Shown here in pieces: positions 7,681-15,730 of a stretch of DNA of 64,000 nt. The stretch is taken from the NCBI RefSeq assembly GCF_022844465.1, contig NZ_JALHLP010000015.1, positions 42,111-106,110 of the forward strand. The letters are read 5' to 3'. The notes under the pieces are model-generated. The model did no database searches. It had not been told where the DNA came from and saw nothing but the letters and a program-made list of their open reading frames with translations. Numbering within the stretch: the first letter of the stretch is position 1; each line of letters opens with the position of its first letter. Origin of the DNA: Bradyrhizobium sp. Lineage in GTDB: Bacteria > Pseudomonadota > Alphaproteobacteria > Rhizobiales > Xanthobacteraceae. Position numbers and translations under genes: made by a program.

Positions 7681-9095
7681 GATCGGCGGGTTTCAACGTG
7701 CCTTCCAAATCCAGACCCGATTCGCTCCTAGTATCGGCCGGCCTGCTCCACTCGAAAGGGTGGCAGGTCGCCATCATCGGGCTGGGCACCGCCAGCGTGC
7801 AACTCGATACGTCGGTCAATATTGCGTTTCCCGCCATCACCCGGGGATTCGATCTGACCATCGCCGACATCCAGTGGGTCGTGATCTGTTACGTCCTGAC
7901 CTACGCTAGCCTGCTGCTGGCGCTCGGGCGCGTCGGCGACAGCGTCGGTCACGCGATCGTTTTTCGGATCGGCCTGATCTGGAGCGCGGCGGCGCTGCTG
8001 CTTGTCAGTTGTTCACCCAACTATGGGGCGATGCTGGCTTTCCGTTGCCTGCAAGGTGTTGGCGCCGCACTGGTGCTGAGTTGCGGCGCGGCGCTGGTAA
8101 CGTCCCTCTATGGCGAGGAGCGGCGCGGCCGCGCACTCGGCATTTACACCATGATGATGGCGTTCGGATTGATGATTGGCCCGCTGCTTGGAGGTGCTTT
8201 GACGGCGATCTTTGATTGGCCCGCGGTGTTCTGGTTCCGAATTCCCATCGCCATCGCGGCACTGCTGCTGCTGCTGCTGCTGCGTGCCAAGCCGGGATCG
8301 CCTGCGAGCCGGGCAGACGATCGCCTGGACATTGTGGGCGGCATCGCGCTGACGCTCGGCCTGGTCACGATGCTGTTGGCGCTGAATCGAATGCGCGAGT
8401 TGTCCGCCGTCTGGTTCGCCTTGCTGTCCGCCATTGCCTTCGCGGCCTTCGTCCTCCGCGAGTCCCGCGCGGCGCGCCCGATCATCGCCATCGACGTTCT
8501 CAGGCTCCCGGGCTTTGCGATGCTCAATCTCGTCAGCGTGCTGGCCAATCTCGCGGCCTTCTCGGTCTGGCTGCTGGTGCCGTACTTTCTGGCGCGCGTA
8601 CCCGGCTATACGCTGACCGGGAGCGGCGCCATTCTGGCTGCTGCTGCGGCGGGGGCCGCGCTGGCGGCGCCGATCGGTGGCCGCCTGGTCGGGCGGTACA
8701 TCTCCGCCGAGCGGCTGGCAATTGCAGGTGCTGCCGCGATCGGCGCCGGTCTGCTCCTGCTCAGCGCGTGGACGGAACAGACCCCGACATTCCTGCGAGT
8801 AGTCGGGCTCGTCGTGCAGGGCATCGGCCTCGGCCTGTTTCAGCTTGCCTATTCGGATATCGTGACATCAGCGCTGCCGCTGAGGGATCGCGGCGTGGCC
8901 GGCAGTCTCGTCCTGCTGACGCGCACGCTGGGTACGGTGACCGCGGCCTCGATCGTCCTGATGGTGTTCGATAGCCTCCGATCGAACCACAGCTTCCTGG
9001 AAGCCTTCCATCAGACTTTTCAGCTTGCGGGCATGCTGGCGTTTGCCGCTGCGGGACTGTTGCTGCTTTCGCACCGCAGGATCGGCACGACCTAA
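7677..9095 (+). CDS. MFS transporter, DHA2 (14-helix, EmrB/QacA-like) family
   Basis: A 472-residue permease of the drug:proton antiporter type. The first helix has the typical VQLDTSVNIAFPAI, followed by DIQWVVICYVLTYASLLLALGR-like segments and GPLLGGAL (motif C region). About 14 membrane helices can be traced. A run of seven CTG codons (8262-8282) encodes poly-leucine and could be prone to slippage. The GTG start at 7677 overlaps the upstream hydrolase stop; a second in-frame GTG at 7698 is also possible. The substrate is unknown; coupling with the hydrolase suggests export of a modified compound. Confidence 0.86.
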   Translation: MRSAGFNVPSKSRPDSLLVSAGLLHSKGWQVAIIGLGTASVQLDTSVNIAFPAITRGFDLTIADIQWVVICYVLTYASLLLALGRVGDSVGHAIVFRIGLIWSAAALLLVSCSPNYGAMLAFRCLQGVGAALVLSCGAALVTSLYGEERRGRALGIYTMMMAFGLMIGPLLGGALTAIFDWPAVFWFRIPIAIAALLLLLLLRAKPGSPASRADDRLDIVGGIALTLGLVTMLLALNRMRELSAVWFALLSAIAFAAFVLRESRAARPIIAIDVLRLPGFAMLNLVSVLANLAAFSVWLLVPYFLARVPGYTLTGSGAILAAAAAGAALAAPIGGRLVGRYISAERLAIAGAAAIGAGLLLLSAWTEQTPTFLRVVGLVVQGIGLGLFQLAYSDIVTSALPLRDRGVAGSLVLLTRTLGTVTAASIVLMVFDSLRSNHSFLEAFHQTFQLAGMLAFAAAGLLLLSHRRIGTT

Positions 9096-10057
9096 TATCC
9101 GCGGCCCCGATCCACGATATTCTCCAACCCACCGCCGGTCTCGAACCGCTCGATCTGGCGCGCGACGTATTTCGAGATCTCGTCGGGATCAGTGTCGGCG
9201 GCGTTGTGCGGGGTCAGCACCACCTTGGGATGGGTCCAGAACCGGCTCTCCGGCGGCAGCGGCTCGGTGGCGTAGACGTCGAGCGAGGCGCCGCCCAGCG
9301 TGCCGTCGTCGAGGCATTGTAGGATGTCGGCCTCGTTCTGCAGGCCGCCGCGGCCGGCGTTGATCAGCACCGGCGCGCCGAGCGGGCTGTCGCGGTTGAG
9401 TTTCGCAAACAGCGCGCGATCGAGGATGTGCCGCGTCTGTTGTGTCAGCGGCAGCAGGCAGACCAGGATGTCGGTCTGCCGCAGGAACGGGTCGAGCTGT
9501 TCGTCGCCGTGAAAGCAATCGACGCCGGCGATGTTCTTTTCGCTCCGGCTCCAGCCGGCGACGCGAAAGCCCAGCCGCTTGAGCGCATCGGCGGCATCGG
9601 CGCCGAGCGTGCCGAGTCCCATCACGCCGACCGAGATCGCGCCCGCCGCCCATTGCGATTTCGGCGCCCAGCGTTTGGCGCGCTGGCACTCCCGCAAGTA
9701 CAGCTCCTGCCGGTGGTGCATCAGGACATGCAGCACGACATATTCGGTCATCCGCGCGGTGAGATCGGTGACCGCGACCCGCACCAGCGGCACGTCGGGC
9801 AGTGAACGATCGACCATCAGCGCATCGACGCCGGCGCCGAGGTTGAAGATCACCCGCAGATTCGGAAAGCCGGCCAACTCGCCCGGATGCGGCTTCCACA
9901 CCGCGGCGTATTGCACCTCGGCCGGATCGAACGACGCACCCGGCAGCAGCAGCACGCGACGGTCGGCGCAGACCTCGTCGAACCGCTCCTTCCAGCGCTG
10001 CGGCGACCAGTTTTCGGCCCCGCCATGCACCAGCAAGGCGAGCGCACCCTTGTTCAT
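9092..10057 (-). CDS. Glyoxylate/hydroxypyruvate reductase A-like 2-hydroxyacid dehydrogenase
   Basis: A 321-residue D-2-hydroxyacid dehydrogenase that should reduce glyoxylate or hydroxypyruvate with NAD(P)H. The Rossmann motif is VGVMGLGTLGADAADALK, and the catalytic triad is Arg in LINAGRGGLQNEADI, Glu in DVYATEPLP and His in LTPHNAADTD. The sequence follows the GhrA branch. The start at 10057 is chosen because AAGGGA lies about 6 bases upstream; an ATG at 10084 would add nine residues. The stop overlaps the convergent MFS stop by 4 bp. Confidence 0.88.
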   Translation of the reverse strand: MNKGALALLVHGGAENWSPQRWKERFDEVCADRRVLLLPGASFDPAEVQYAAVWKPHPGELAGFPNLRVIFNLGAGVDALMVDRSLPDVPLVRVAVTDLTARMTEYVVLHVLMHHRQELYLRECQRAKRWAPKSQWAAGAISVGVMGLGTLGADAADALKRLGFRVAGWSRSEKNIAGVDCFHGDEQLDPFLRQTDILVCLLPLTQQTRHILDRALFAKLNRDSPLGAPVLINAGRGGLQNEADILQCLDDGTLGGASLDVYATEPLPPESRFWTHPKVVLTPHNAADTDPDEISKYVARQIERFETGGGLENIVDRGRGY

Positions 10058-10153
10058 GACCATTCCCTTCGCATCGCAGCCCACGTGACCCGCATCACAT
10101 TAGGGCGTGCCCGGTTTCTCTATCCTGCTTTCATCAAACAACGGAGAGCTCAC

Positions 10154-10426
10154 ATGCGCAAATTGATCCTCATCGCCGCTTTCGCCCTCGTTTCCGTCTC
10201 GGCGCAGGCCAATGATTTCGGCAGCCTGCTGGCGGGCAACGACATGTCGGCCGCCGCCGCCATGCCGGGCGATCCTTCGGCAATGGCCGGCTCCATGATG
10301 CCGCAAGCCTCCAACAAGCAAGCCTCCAACAAGCAGGCCACCGGTTCGAAGAAGACCCAGGCAAGCCGCGAGACCGATGAGCAGAAGGCGCGCCGGATCG
10401 CCGCCAAGTATGGCGTCTCCTGGTAA
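10154..10426 (+). CDS. Small exported protein of unknown function
   Basis: A 90-residue protein with a clean signal peptide, MRKLILIAAFALVSVSAQA, cut before NDFGS. The mature part is low in complexity: an Ala/Met-rich stretch, then the tandem unit QASNK repeated twice, a Lys-rich linker, and a charged end DEQKARRIAAKYGVSW. An ACGGAGAG ribosome site precedes the ATG. I do not recognise a family. It is preceded by the divergent reductase gene and followed by a strong hairpin at 10452-10485, so it is likely a monocistronic gene. Confidence 0.7.
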   Translation: MRKLILIAAFALVSVSAQANDFGSLLAGNDMSAAAAMPGDPSAMAGSMMPQASNKQASNKQATGSKKTQASRETDEQKARRIAAKYGVSW

Positions 10427-10451
10427 TGCACGGTTTCATCGTCGTGGCGGT

Positions 10452-10485
10452 GATGTTCCGGCGGGCGCTTGCCTGCCGGAACATC
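10452..10485 (+). terminator. Hairpin downstream of the small exported protein
   Basis: Perfect 11-bp stem GATGTTCCGGC / GCCGGAACATC with a 12-nt loop, 25 bp after the stop codon. There is no long T-run after it, so it may be a weak terminator or an mRNA-stabilising hairpin. Confidence 0.5.
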
Positions 10486-10560
10486 TGAGAATCTTTCGAC
10501 CTACCTGTCGGCGCCGGGCATAATCGTTCGTCCTGAAGACAACGGAGATGCCTGCGCCCC

Positions 10561-10929
10561 ATGCTGTACGCCATCCTTTGCTATCACGATGAAGACACCG
10601 TCGGTTCCTGGACCAGGGAACAGGACGCCGCGGTCATGACAAAACTTTCCGTCGTGCAGGACAAGCTCGCCAAACAGGGCCGGCTCGGCCCGGTGGCGCG
10701 GCTGTTGCCGACGACGGCCGCGACCACGCTGCGCAAGGACGACCCGCCGCTGGTGCTCGACGGCCCGTTTGCCGAAACCAAGGAGCAACTGCTCGGCTTC
10801 TATGTCGTCGACTGCCAGAACCTCGACGAGGCGCTCGACATCGCGCGCGACCTCGGCGCGGCTAATCCGGGCGGCGCCTACGAGATCCGCCCGGTCGGCC
10901 ACTTCACGCCGGGCAGCGTGCGGTCGTGA
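10561..10929 (+). CDS. YCII-related DGPF-domain protein
   Basis: A 122-residue member of the YCII/DGPF family. The signature VLDGPFAETKEQLLGFYVVD is in the middle, and the protein opens MLYAILCYHDED as usual. No enzymatic activity is firmly established for this family. Its stop overlaps the GTG of the sigma-factor gene (GTGA). DGPF genes are a known genomic companion of ECF42-type sigma factors, which supports the identity of both genes and suggests it is regulated by, or signals to, that sigma factor. Confidence 0.88.
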   Translation: MLYAILCYHDEDTVGSWTREQDAAVMTKLSVVQDKLAKQGRLGPVARLLPTTAATTLRKDDPPLVLDGPFAETKEQLLGFYVVDCQNLDEALDIARDLGAANPGGAYEIRPVGHFTPGSVRS

Positions 10930-12197
10930 CCGATACCGCCTGGATCGATGGGGCACTGACCTCGGCGCGTCCCCAGGCGGTCGGCGCGTTGCTGCGCTAT
11001 TTCCGCAACCTCGACACCGCCGAGGAGGCCTTCCAGAACGCCTGCCTGCGCGCGCTGAAGAGCTGGCCGCAGAACGGCCCGCCGCGCGATCCCGCGGCGT
11101 GGCTGATCATGGTCGGGCGCAATGTCGCGATTGACGATATCAGGCGGAGCAGGAAGCAGCAGCCGCTGCCCGAGGAAGACGCGATCTCCGACCTCGACGA
11201 CGCCGAGGAGCAACTCGCCGACCGGCTCGACGGCTCGCATTACCGCGACGACATTCTGCGGCTGTTGTTCATCTGCTGCCATCCGGACCTGCCGGCGACG
11301 CAGCAGATCGCGCTCGCGCTACGCATCGTCTCGGGCCTCACGGTCAAGCAGATCGCGCGCGCCTTCCTGGTCTCGGAAGCCGCGATGGAGCAGCGCATCA
11401 CCCGGGCCAAGGCAAAGGTCGCCGACGCCAGCGTGCCGTTCGAGGCGCCCGGGGCGGCCGAGCGCAGCGAACGGCTCGCCGCCGTCGCCGCCATGATCTA
11501 TCTGATCTTCAACGAGGGCTACTCGGCCGGCGGCGATACCGCCGAAATCCGCCAGCCGCTGTGCGAGGAGGCGATCCGCCTGGCGCGGCTGCTGCTGCGG
11601 CTGTTCCAGAGCGAGCCGGAGATCATGGGGCTGACCGCGCTGCTGCTGCTGCAGCATGCGCGCGCCCTGGCGCGTTTCGATTCCGATGGCGCGGTGGTCC
11701 TGCTCGACGATCAGGACCGTTCGAGGTGGAACCAGTCGCTGATCGCCGAAGGGCTGGCGCTGATCGACAAGGCGATGCGCCATCGCCGCAGCGGGCCGTA
11801 TCAGCTCCAGGCCGCGATCGCCGCGCTGCATGCCCGCGCCGAAACCCCCGAAGCGACCGACTGGACCCAGATCGAGCTGCTTTATGGGGGGCTCGAGATC
11901 ATGCAGCCATCGCCAGTGGTGACGTTGAACCGCGCGGTCGCGGTGTCCAAGGTGCGCGGGCCGCAGGCCGCCCTCGACCTGATCGAGCCGCTGGCGCCGC
12001 GGCTGTCGAACTACTTTCATTTCTTTGGCGTGCGGGGCGCTTTCTTGATGCAACTCGGCCGCAACGAGGAGGCCCGCGCGGCCTTCGACCGCGCCATCGC
12101 GCTGGCCAACACGTCGGCCGAAGCCGCCCACATCCGCATGCACCTCGACCGCCTGCAGCGCGACAGCCAGCCGCGCGGCGCGAAGGCGGGGAAGTGA
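10926..12197 (+). CDS. RNA polymerase sigma factor, ECF42-like with TPR-type C-terminal extension
   Basis: A 423-residue sigma-70 family protein. Region 2 covers residues 15-75 (LLRYFRNLDTAEEAFQNACL and AWLIMVGRNVAIDDIRRSR). Region 4 covers about 115-165 (ALRIVSGLTVKQIARAFLVS). After it comes a roughly 250-residue helical extension with NEGYSAGG and TLNRAVAVSKVRGPQAALDL, ending in a TPR-like ARAAFDRAIALA. This long extension plus the overlapping DGPF gene is characteristic of group ECF42, which has no classical anti-sigma factor. Downstream SRPBCC and VOC genes may be targets. Confidence 0.9.
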   Translation: MTDTAWIDGALTSARPQAVGALLRYFRNLDTAEEAFQNACLRALKSWPQNGPPRDPAAWLIMVGRNVAIDDIRRSRKQQPLPEEDAISDLDDAEEQLADRLDGSHYRDDILRLLFICCHPDLPATQQIALALRIVSGLTVKQIARAFLVSEAAMEQRITRAKAKVADASVPFEAPGAAERSERLAAVAAMIYLIFNEGYSAGGDTAEIRQPLCEEAIRLARLLLRLFQSEPEIMGLTALLLLQHARALARFDSDGAVVLLDDQDRSRWNQSLIAEGLALIDKAMRHRRSGPYQLQAAIAALHARAETPEATDWTQIELLYGGLEIMQPSPVVTLNRAVAVSKVRGPQAALDLIEPLAPRLSNYFHFFGVRGAFLMQLGRNEEARAAFDRAIALANTSAEAAHIRMHLDRLQRDSQPRGAKAGK

Positions 12198-12222
12198 TCC
12201 TTCTCCAGATGCGGAGCCGAAC

Positions 12223-12759
12223 ATGCTTGAAATCATCGCCATCGCCGCCGTCATTCTGGCAATTGCCATCGCCGTCGTGCTCATCCTCGCCGCCACCAAG
12301 CCCGCCACGCTGCGGGTGGCGCGCTCGATCGGCATCGATGCGCCGGCTGAAAAGATATTCCCGCTGATATCAGACTTTCACCAATGGAGGACGTGGTCGC
12401 CCTACGAGAACAAGGACCCCGCGATGAAGCGCAGCTATGGCGGCGCGGAGCGCGGCAAGGGCGCCGTCTATGCCTGGGATGGCAACAGGAATGTCGGTTC
12501 CGGCCGCATGGAGATACTCGAAACGACGGCGCCATCGAAGGTCGTCATCAAGCTCGATTTCTTCACGCCGTTCGAGGGCCACAACACCGCCGAGTTCACA
12601 ATGCTGCCGCAGCGCGGTGGCACCCATGTCACCTGGGCGATGTACGGTCCCGCCAACTTCTTGTCCCGGCTGATGCAGGTGTTCATGAACCTGGATCACA
12701 TGATCGGCAGGGATTTCGAAGCCGGTCTGGCCAACCTGAAGACCATCACCGAGAAATAG
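12223..12759 (+). CDS. SRPBCC-family protein with N-terminal membrane anchor
   Basis: A 178-residue protein with one N-terminal hydrophobic helix (residues 3-26, IIAIAAVILAIAIAVVLILA) followed by a START/Bet v1-like SRPBCC domain. The domain begins at SIGIDAPAEKIFPLISDFHQW, the usual first strand and helix, and includes WSPYE. Such domains bind hydrophobic ligands; the ligand is unknown. It lies 25 bp after the ECF42 sigma factor gene with a GGAG ribosome site, so it probably belongs to the same transcription unit. Confidence 0.85.
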   Translation: MLEIIAIAAVILAIAIAVVLILAATKPATLRVARSIGIDAPAEKIFPLISDFHQWRTWSPYENKDPAMKRSYGGAERGKGAVYAWDGNRNVGSGRMEILETTAPSKVVIKLDFFTPFEGHNTAEFTMLPQRGGTHVTWAMYGPANFLSRLMQVFMNLDHMIGRDFEAGLANLKTITEK

Positions 12760-12797
12760 CCATCACTTTCAAATCACGCTCACCCAGGGAGCAGACG

Positions 12798-13211
12798 ATG
12801 CGGGTCAATCCCTATCTATTCTACAACGGCAATTGCGAGGAAGCTCTGAGCTACTATCAGCAGGAGCTCGGCGCGAAGATCGAGGCGAAAATGCCTTACG
12901 GCGACGGACCCGCCGACATGCCGGTTCCGCCGGACTGGAAGAGCAAGCTCACGCATGCAAGCCTGACGATCGACGGCGAGGTGCTGATGGCCTCCGACGC
13001 CATGCCGGGCGACTATCATCCGCCGCAGGGTTTTGCCGTCGTGCTGCAGGCCGAGAATCCCGCCGACGCCGAGCGCCGGTTCAAGGCGCTGGCCGACGGC
13101 GGCACGGTGCGGATGCCGTTCGGCAAGACGTTCTTCTCCAGCGGGTTCGGCATGTGCGTCGACAGGTTCGGCATTCCCTGGATGGTCGATAGCCCGATGG
13201 AAGAGATGTGA
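12798..13211 (+). CDS. VOC-family (PhnB-like) protein
   Basis: A 137-residue glyoxalase/bleomycin-resistance-fold protein of the PhnB type. It begins MRVNPYLFYNGNCEEALSYY, typical of this group, has VLMASDAMPGDY in the centre and ends with GMCVDRFGIPWMVD. PhnB-like proteins are dimeric and related to 3-demethylubiquinone methyltransferase-like VOC folds; no substrate is assigned. An AGGGAG site precedes the ATG. It follows the SRPBCC gene by 38 bp and completes the DGPF-ECF42-SRPBCC-VOC cluster. Confidence 0.86.
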   Translation: MRVNPYLFYNGNCEEALSYYQQELGAKIEAKMPYGDGPADMPVPPDWKSKLTHASLTIDGEVLMASDAMPGDYHPPQGFAVVLQAENPADAERRFKALADGGTVRMPFGKTFFSSGFGMCVDRFGIPWMVDSPMEEM

Positions 13212-13217
13212 GCTGTC

Positions 13218-13655
13218 CTACCGGCATCTCGGATAGATCGCGGCGAGTTCGCGCCCGCGCAGCATCAGCATCCGCGACGTCAATCCGCCGCGCCTGCTGA
13301 TCCAGCCGCGCACCGCCGCCGGATAGGCCTCCAGCACCGCCTGCGAGGCTTCCGGTTCCGCATAGGTCCGGCCGCGGCGGTCGATCGAGCGGGCGGCGTG
13401 GAATCCGAGCACCGCCCGGCGGGTCACGCAGATGCGTTCGTTGGGAACCATGCTCAGCACCAGCGTGCAGGCCGACAGGCAGGGCCCGTCGATCACCACC
13501 CGCTCGCCGGTGGCGCGCACGCGTTCGAACAGGTCGAGAAACGGACCGACCTGTCCGCCCGGGCTGGCGAGAATTCGAATCTCGGCCCGTGCCGGCGCGA
13601 TCGCCGCGCCCAGCGCGGCGGAGACCAAAACAGCTTTCAAGACCGCCAGGCGCAT
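13218..13655 (-). CDS. Exported protein resembling COG3904-type periplasmic proteins
   Basis: A 145-residue protein with a signal peptide (MRLAVLKAVLVSAALGAAIA, cleavage after PARA). The mature part has VVIDGPCLSACTLVLSMVP, where a Ser preceded by a Gly-Pro-Cys turn resembles the ClpP-like serine motif seen in COG3904 periplasmic proteins, followed by RRAVLGFHAAR. This similarity is from pattern recognition only; a protease activity is not shown. It converges with the VOC gene (6 bp between stops). Confidence 0.6.
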   Translation of the reverse strand: MRLAVLKAVLVSAALGAAIAPARAEIRILASPGGQVGPFLDLFERVRATGERVVIDGPCLSACTLVLSMVPNERICVTRRAVLGFHAARSIDRRGRTYAEPEASQAVLEAYPAAVRGWISRRGGLTSRMLMLRGRELAAIYPRCR

Positions 13656-13719
13656 GCGCGGGCTCCCTCACCAACACGGATTCGCCGGGAAGTTACGCCG
13701 ACATCGTGGCAAGGTTTCG

Positions 13720-14736
13720 TCATTCTTCCGCACCGGAAACCCCGGCTTCCGCGAAGGTAGCCATTCCCTGATGGCAGGCCAGCGCCGCGCGCAGCAGGGC
13801 AACCGCGACGCCCGCGCCCGAGGCTTCGCCGAGCCGCATGCCGAGATCGAGCAGAGGCTCGAGATGGAGTTCGCGCAGCAGATCGCGATGGCCTTGCTCG
13901 GCCGAGACATGCCCGGCGCGGCAATGGTCGAGTGCTGCGGCGTCAAGCCGCGCCAGCGGCAGCACCGCAGAGGTTGCCACGAAGCCGTCGAGCAGGACCG
14001 GGACGCCGCGCCGCCGTGCGGCAAGAACCGCGCCTGCGATCGCCGCGAGTTCGCGGCCGCCAAGTGCTGCCGCTACCGCCAGCGGATCGCCGAGGATGCC
14101 GCGATGAAAATTCAGCGCCTTGTCGATCGCCGCGCGCTTGCGCGCCAGCCCGTGATCGTCGACGCCGGTGCCGCGGCCGGTCCAGCGCGCCGCGCCGCCG
14201 CCGAGCAGCGCCGCACACAAGGCCGCCGCCGCCGTGGTGTTGGCGATGCCCATCTCACCGACCACGAGCAGGTCGCAATCGTGAGGCACGGCACGGCTGC
14301 CGGCATCGACCGCGCCGAGATATTCGTCCGTGTCCATCGCGGCGGCCGCGGTGAAATCGCGCGTCGGCCGATCGAGCTCGATCGGCACCACCACGAGTTC
14401 GGCGCCGGCCAGCCGCGCGATCTGGTTGATCGCCGCGCCGCCTCTGGTGAAATTCGCCACCATCTGCGCGGTGACGGCGGGCGGATAGGCCGAGACGCCG
14501 CGCGCGGCGACGCCGTGGTTGCCGGCAAAGACCGCGATGGTGACGCGGTCGAGCCGCGGTCGTCCGTGGCGCTGCCATCGCGAAAGCCAGACCGCGAGCT
14601 CCTCTAGGCGGCCGAGGCTTCCCGGCGGCTTGGTCAGATGCTGCTGCCGGCGCACGGCGGCCTCGGCGGCGGGCGCGTCTCCCGTGGGCAAGTCGCGACA
14701 GAAGGCGCGGATGTGGTCTAGACTGTCGAACGGCAT
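13720..14736 (-). CDS. cobT: Nicotinate-nucleotide--dimethylbenzimidazole phosphoribosyltransferase
   Basis: CobT makes alpha-ribazole phosphate from dimethylbenzimidazole and nicotinate mononucleotide, the first step of lower-ligand activation in cobalamin synthesis. The 338-residue protein has KPPGSLGRLEELAVW near the N-terminus, VFAGNHGVAARGVSAYP, the GEMGIANTTAAAAL loop and LLDLGMRLGEASGAGVA with the catalytic Glu near the C-terminus. The start at 14736 (MPFDSLDHIRAF) is preferred to an upstream ATG at 14793. It is divergent from cobS, with repeat copy B between them. Confidence 0.95.
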   Translation of the reverse strand: MPFDSLDHIRAFCRDLPTGDAPAAEAAVRRQQHLTKPPGSLGRLEELAVWLSRWQRHGRPRLDRVTIAVFAGNHGVAARGVSAYPPAVTAQMVANFTRGGAAINQIARLAGAELVVVPIELDRPTRDFTAAAAMDTDEYLGAVDAGSRAVPHDCDLLVVGEMGIANTTAAAALCAALLGGGAARWTGRGTGVDDHGLARKRAAIDKALNFHRGILGDPLAVAAALGGRELAAIAGAVLAARRRGVPVLLDGFVATSAVLPLARLDAAALDHCRAGHVSAEQGHRDLLRELHLEPLLDLGMRLGEASGAGVAVALLRAALACHQGMATFAEAGVSGAEE

Positions 14737-14802
14737 GCGGCTTTCTTGGTCTCTTCCAGGATATTCTTCCACGATACGCTCGGGCGTCCTCAAGGCCGCA
14801 CG

Positions 14803-14906
14803 CTAGAGCATGATCCGGAAAAGTGTGTAGCGGTTTTCCGAAAAGATCATGCTCAAACAAAGAGCTAGACCGGGATGACGATTCGAAGAAAGTCATCCCG
14901 GTCTAG
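14803..14906. repeat. Interspersed hairpin repeat, copy B, with a 15-bp perfect stem
   Basis: This copy starts CTAGAGCATGATCCGGAAAA and ends with a perfect 15-bp inverted repeat, CTAGACCGGGATGAC (14865-14879) and GTCATCCCGGTCTAG (14892-14906), around a 12-nt loop. It lies between divergent cobT and cobS, with the hairpin ending 21 bp before the cobS start. It is the only one of the four copies in a divergent intergenic region. Confidence 0.85.
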
Positions 14907-14927
14907 AACGATTCTCCGGACGCCACC

Positions 14928-15686
14928 ATGAACGAATGGCTCGACGATTTCAGGACCGCCGTCGCCTTCCTGACCCGGCTGCCGATGCCGCATCCCGATG
15001 GCGCGACGCCGGCGAATTTCGTCCGCGCGCACCGGATGTTTCCCGTCGTCGGCGCTCTGATCGGTGCGGCAATGGGATTGTTGTGTCTCGGCTTGCGACA
15101 TGTCGGGGTGCCGGATCTGGCCGCCGCGGCGCTGGCGCTCGGCGGCGGCGCCGTCCTGACCGGCGCGCTGCACGAGGATGGCCTGGCCGATGTCGCCGAC
15201 GGATTCGGGGGCGGCCGCAATCCCGAAGCCAAGCTGGAGATCATGCGCGACAGCCGGCTCGGCACCTATGGCGCCCTCATCCTGCTGGTGAGTTTTGCCG
15301 CGAAGCTGTCCGCGCTGGCGGTGATTCCGAACGGCCATGTCGTGCCGGCGCTGATTGCCGCGCATGCGCTGGCGCGCGGCATATTGCCGGCGATGTCGAT
15401 GCAGCTGCCCTATGCGCGAAAGGACGGGCTGGCCCGCACCGCCGGCCGGCCCGATGCGGCGACGGCGGCGACGGCGGCCGGCCTGGCGCTGCTGATCGCG
15501 CTGTTGTCGCTGTCCTGGACCAACGCGCTGTTGGCCGCGGGGCTCGCCGGTCTCGGCGGGCTCGGCATGGCGTGGCTGGCGCTGCGGCAGGTCGGCGGCC
15601 AGACCGGCGACGTGCTGGGCGGCGCCGAACAAATCGGCGAGACCGCGATCCTGGTGCTGCTGGCGGCAAGGTTGGCGCAGCCGTGA
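14928..15686 (+). CDS. cobS: Adenosylcobinamide-GDP ribazoletransferase (cobalamin synthase)
   Basis: CobS joins adenosylcobinamide-GDP to alpha-ribazole (phosphate) at the inner membrane, completing the cobalamin nucleotide loop. The 252-residue protein has the family start FRTAVAFLTRLPMPHP, the acidic signature ALHEDGLADVADGFGGG near residue 85 and several hydrophobic helices. The last codons, stop included, fall inside a 21-bp tandem triplication (15668-15730). Its TGA overlaps the GTG of the next gene. Neighbouring cobT and the cobC-like phosphatase form a coherent lower-ligand module; the kinase CobU/CobP is not in this window. Confidence 0.95.
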   Translation: MNEWLDDFRTAVAFLTRLPMPHPDGATPANFVRAHRMFPVVGALIGAAMGLLCLGLRHVGVPDLAAAALALGGGAVLTGALHEDGLADVADGFGGGRNPEAKLEIMRDSRLGTYGALILLVSFAAKLSALAVIPNGHVVPALIAAHALARGILPAMSMQLPYARKDGLARTAGRPDAATAATAAGLALLIALLSLSWTNALLAAGLAGLGGLGMAWLALRQVGGQTGDVLGGAEQIGETAILVLLAARLAQP

Positions 15687-15730
15687 CCAAGGTTGGCGCA
15701 GCCGTGAGCAAGGCTGGCGCAGCCGTGAAC
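15668..15730 (+). repeat. 21-bp tandem triplication across the cobS stop and cobC start
   Basis: Three consecutive 21-bp units at 15668-15688, 15689-15709 and 15710-15730, differing at two or three positions. Each unit contains GTGA, so each carries a potential GTG start for the phosphatase (15683, 15704, 15725); the first also holds the functional cobS stop. The units encode KVGAAVT, KVGAAVS and KAGAAVN in the phosphatase frame. Confidence 0.9.
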
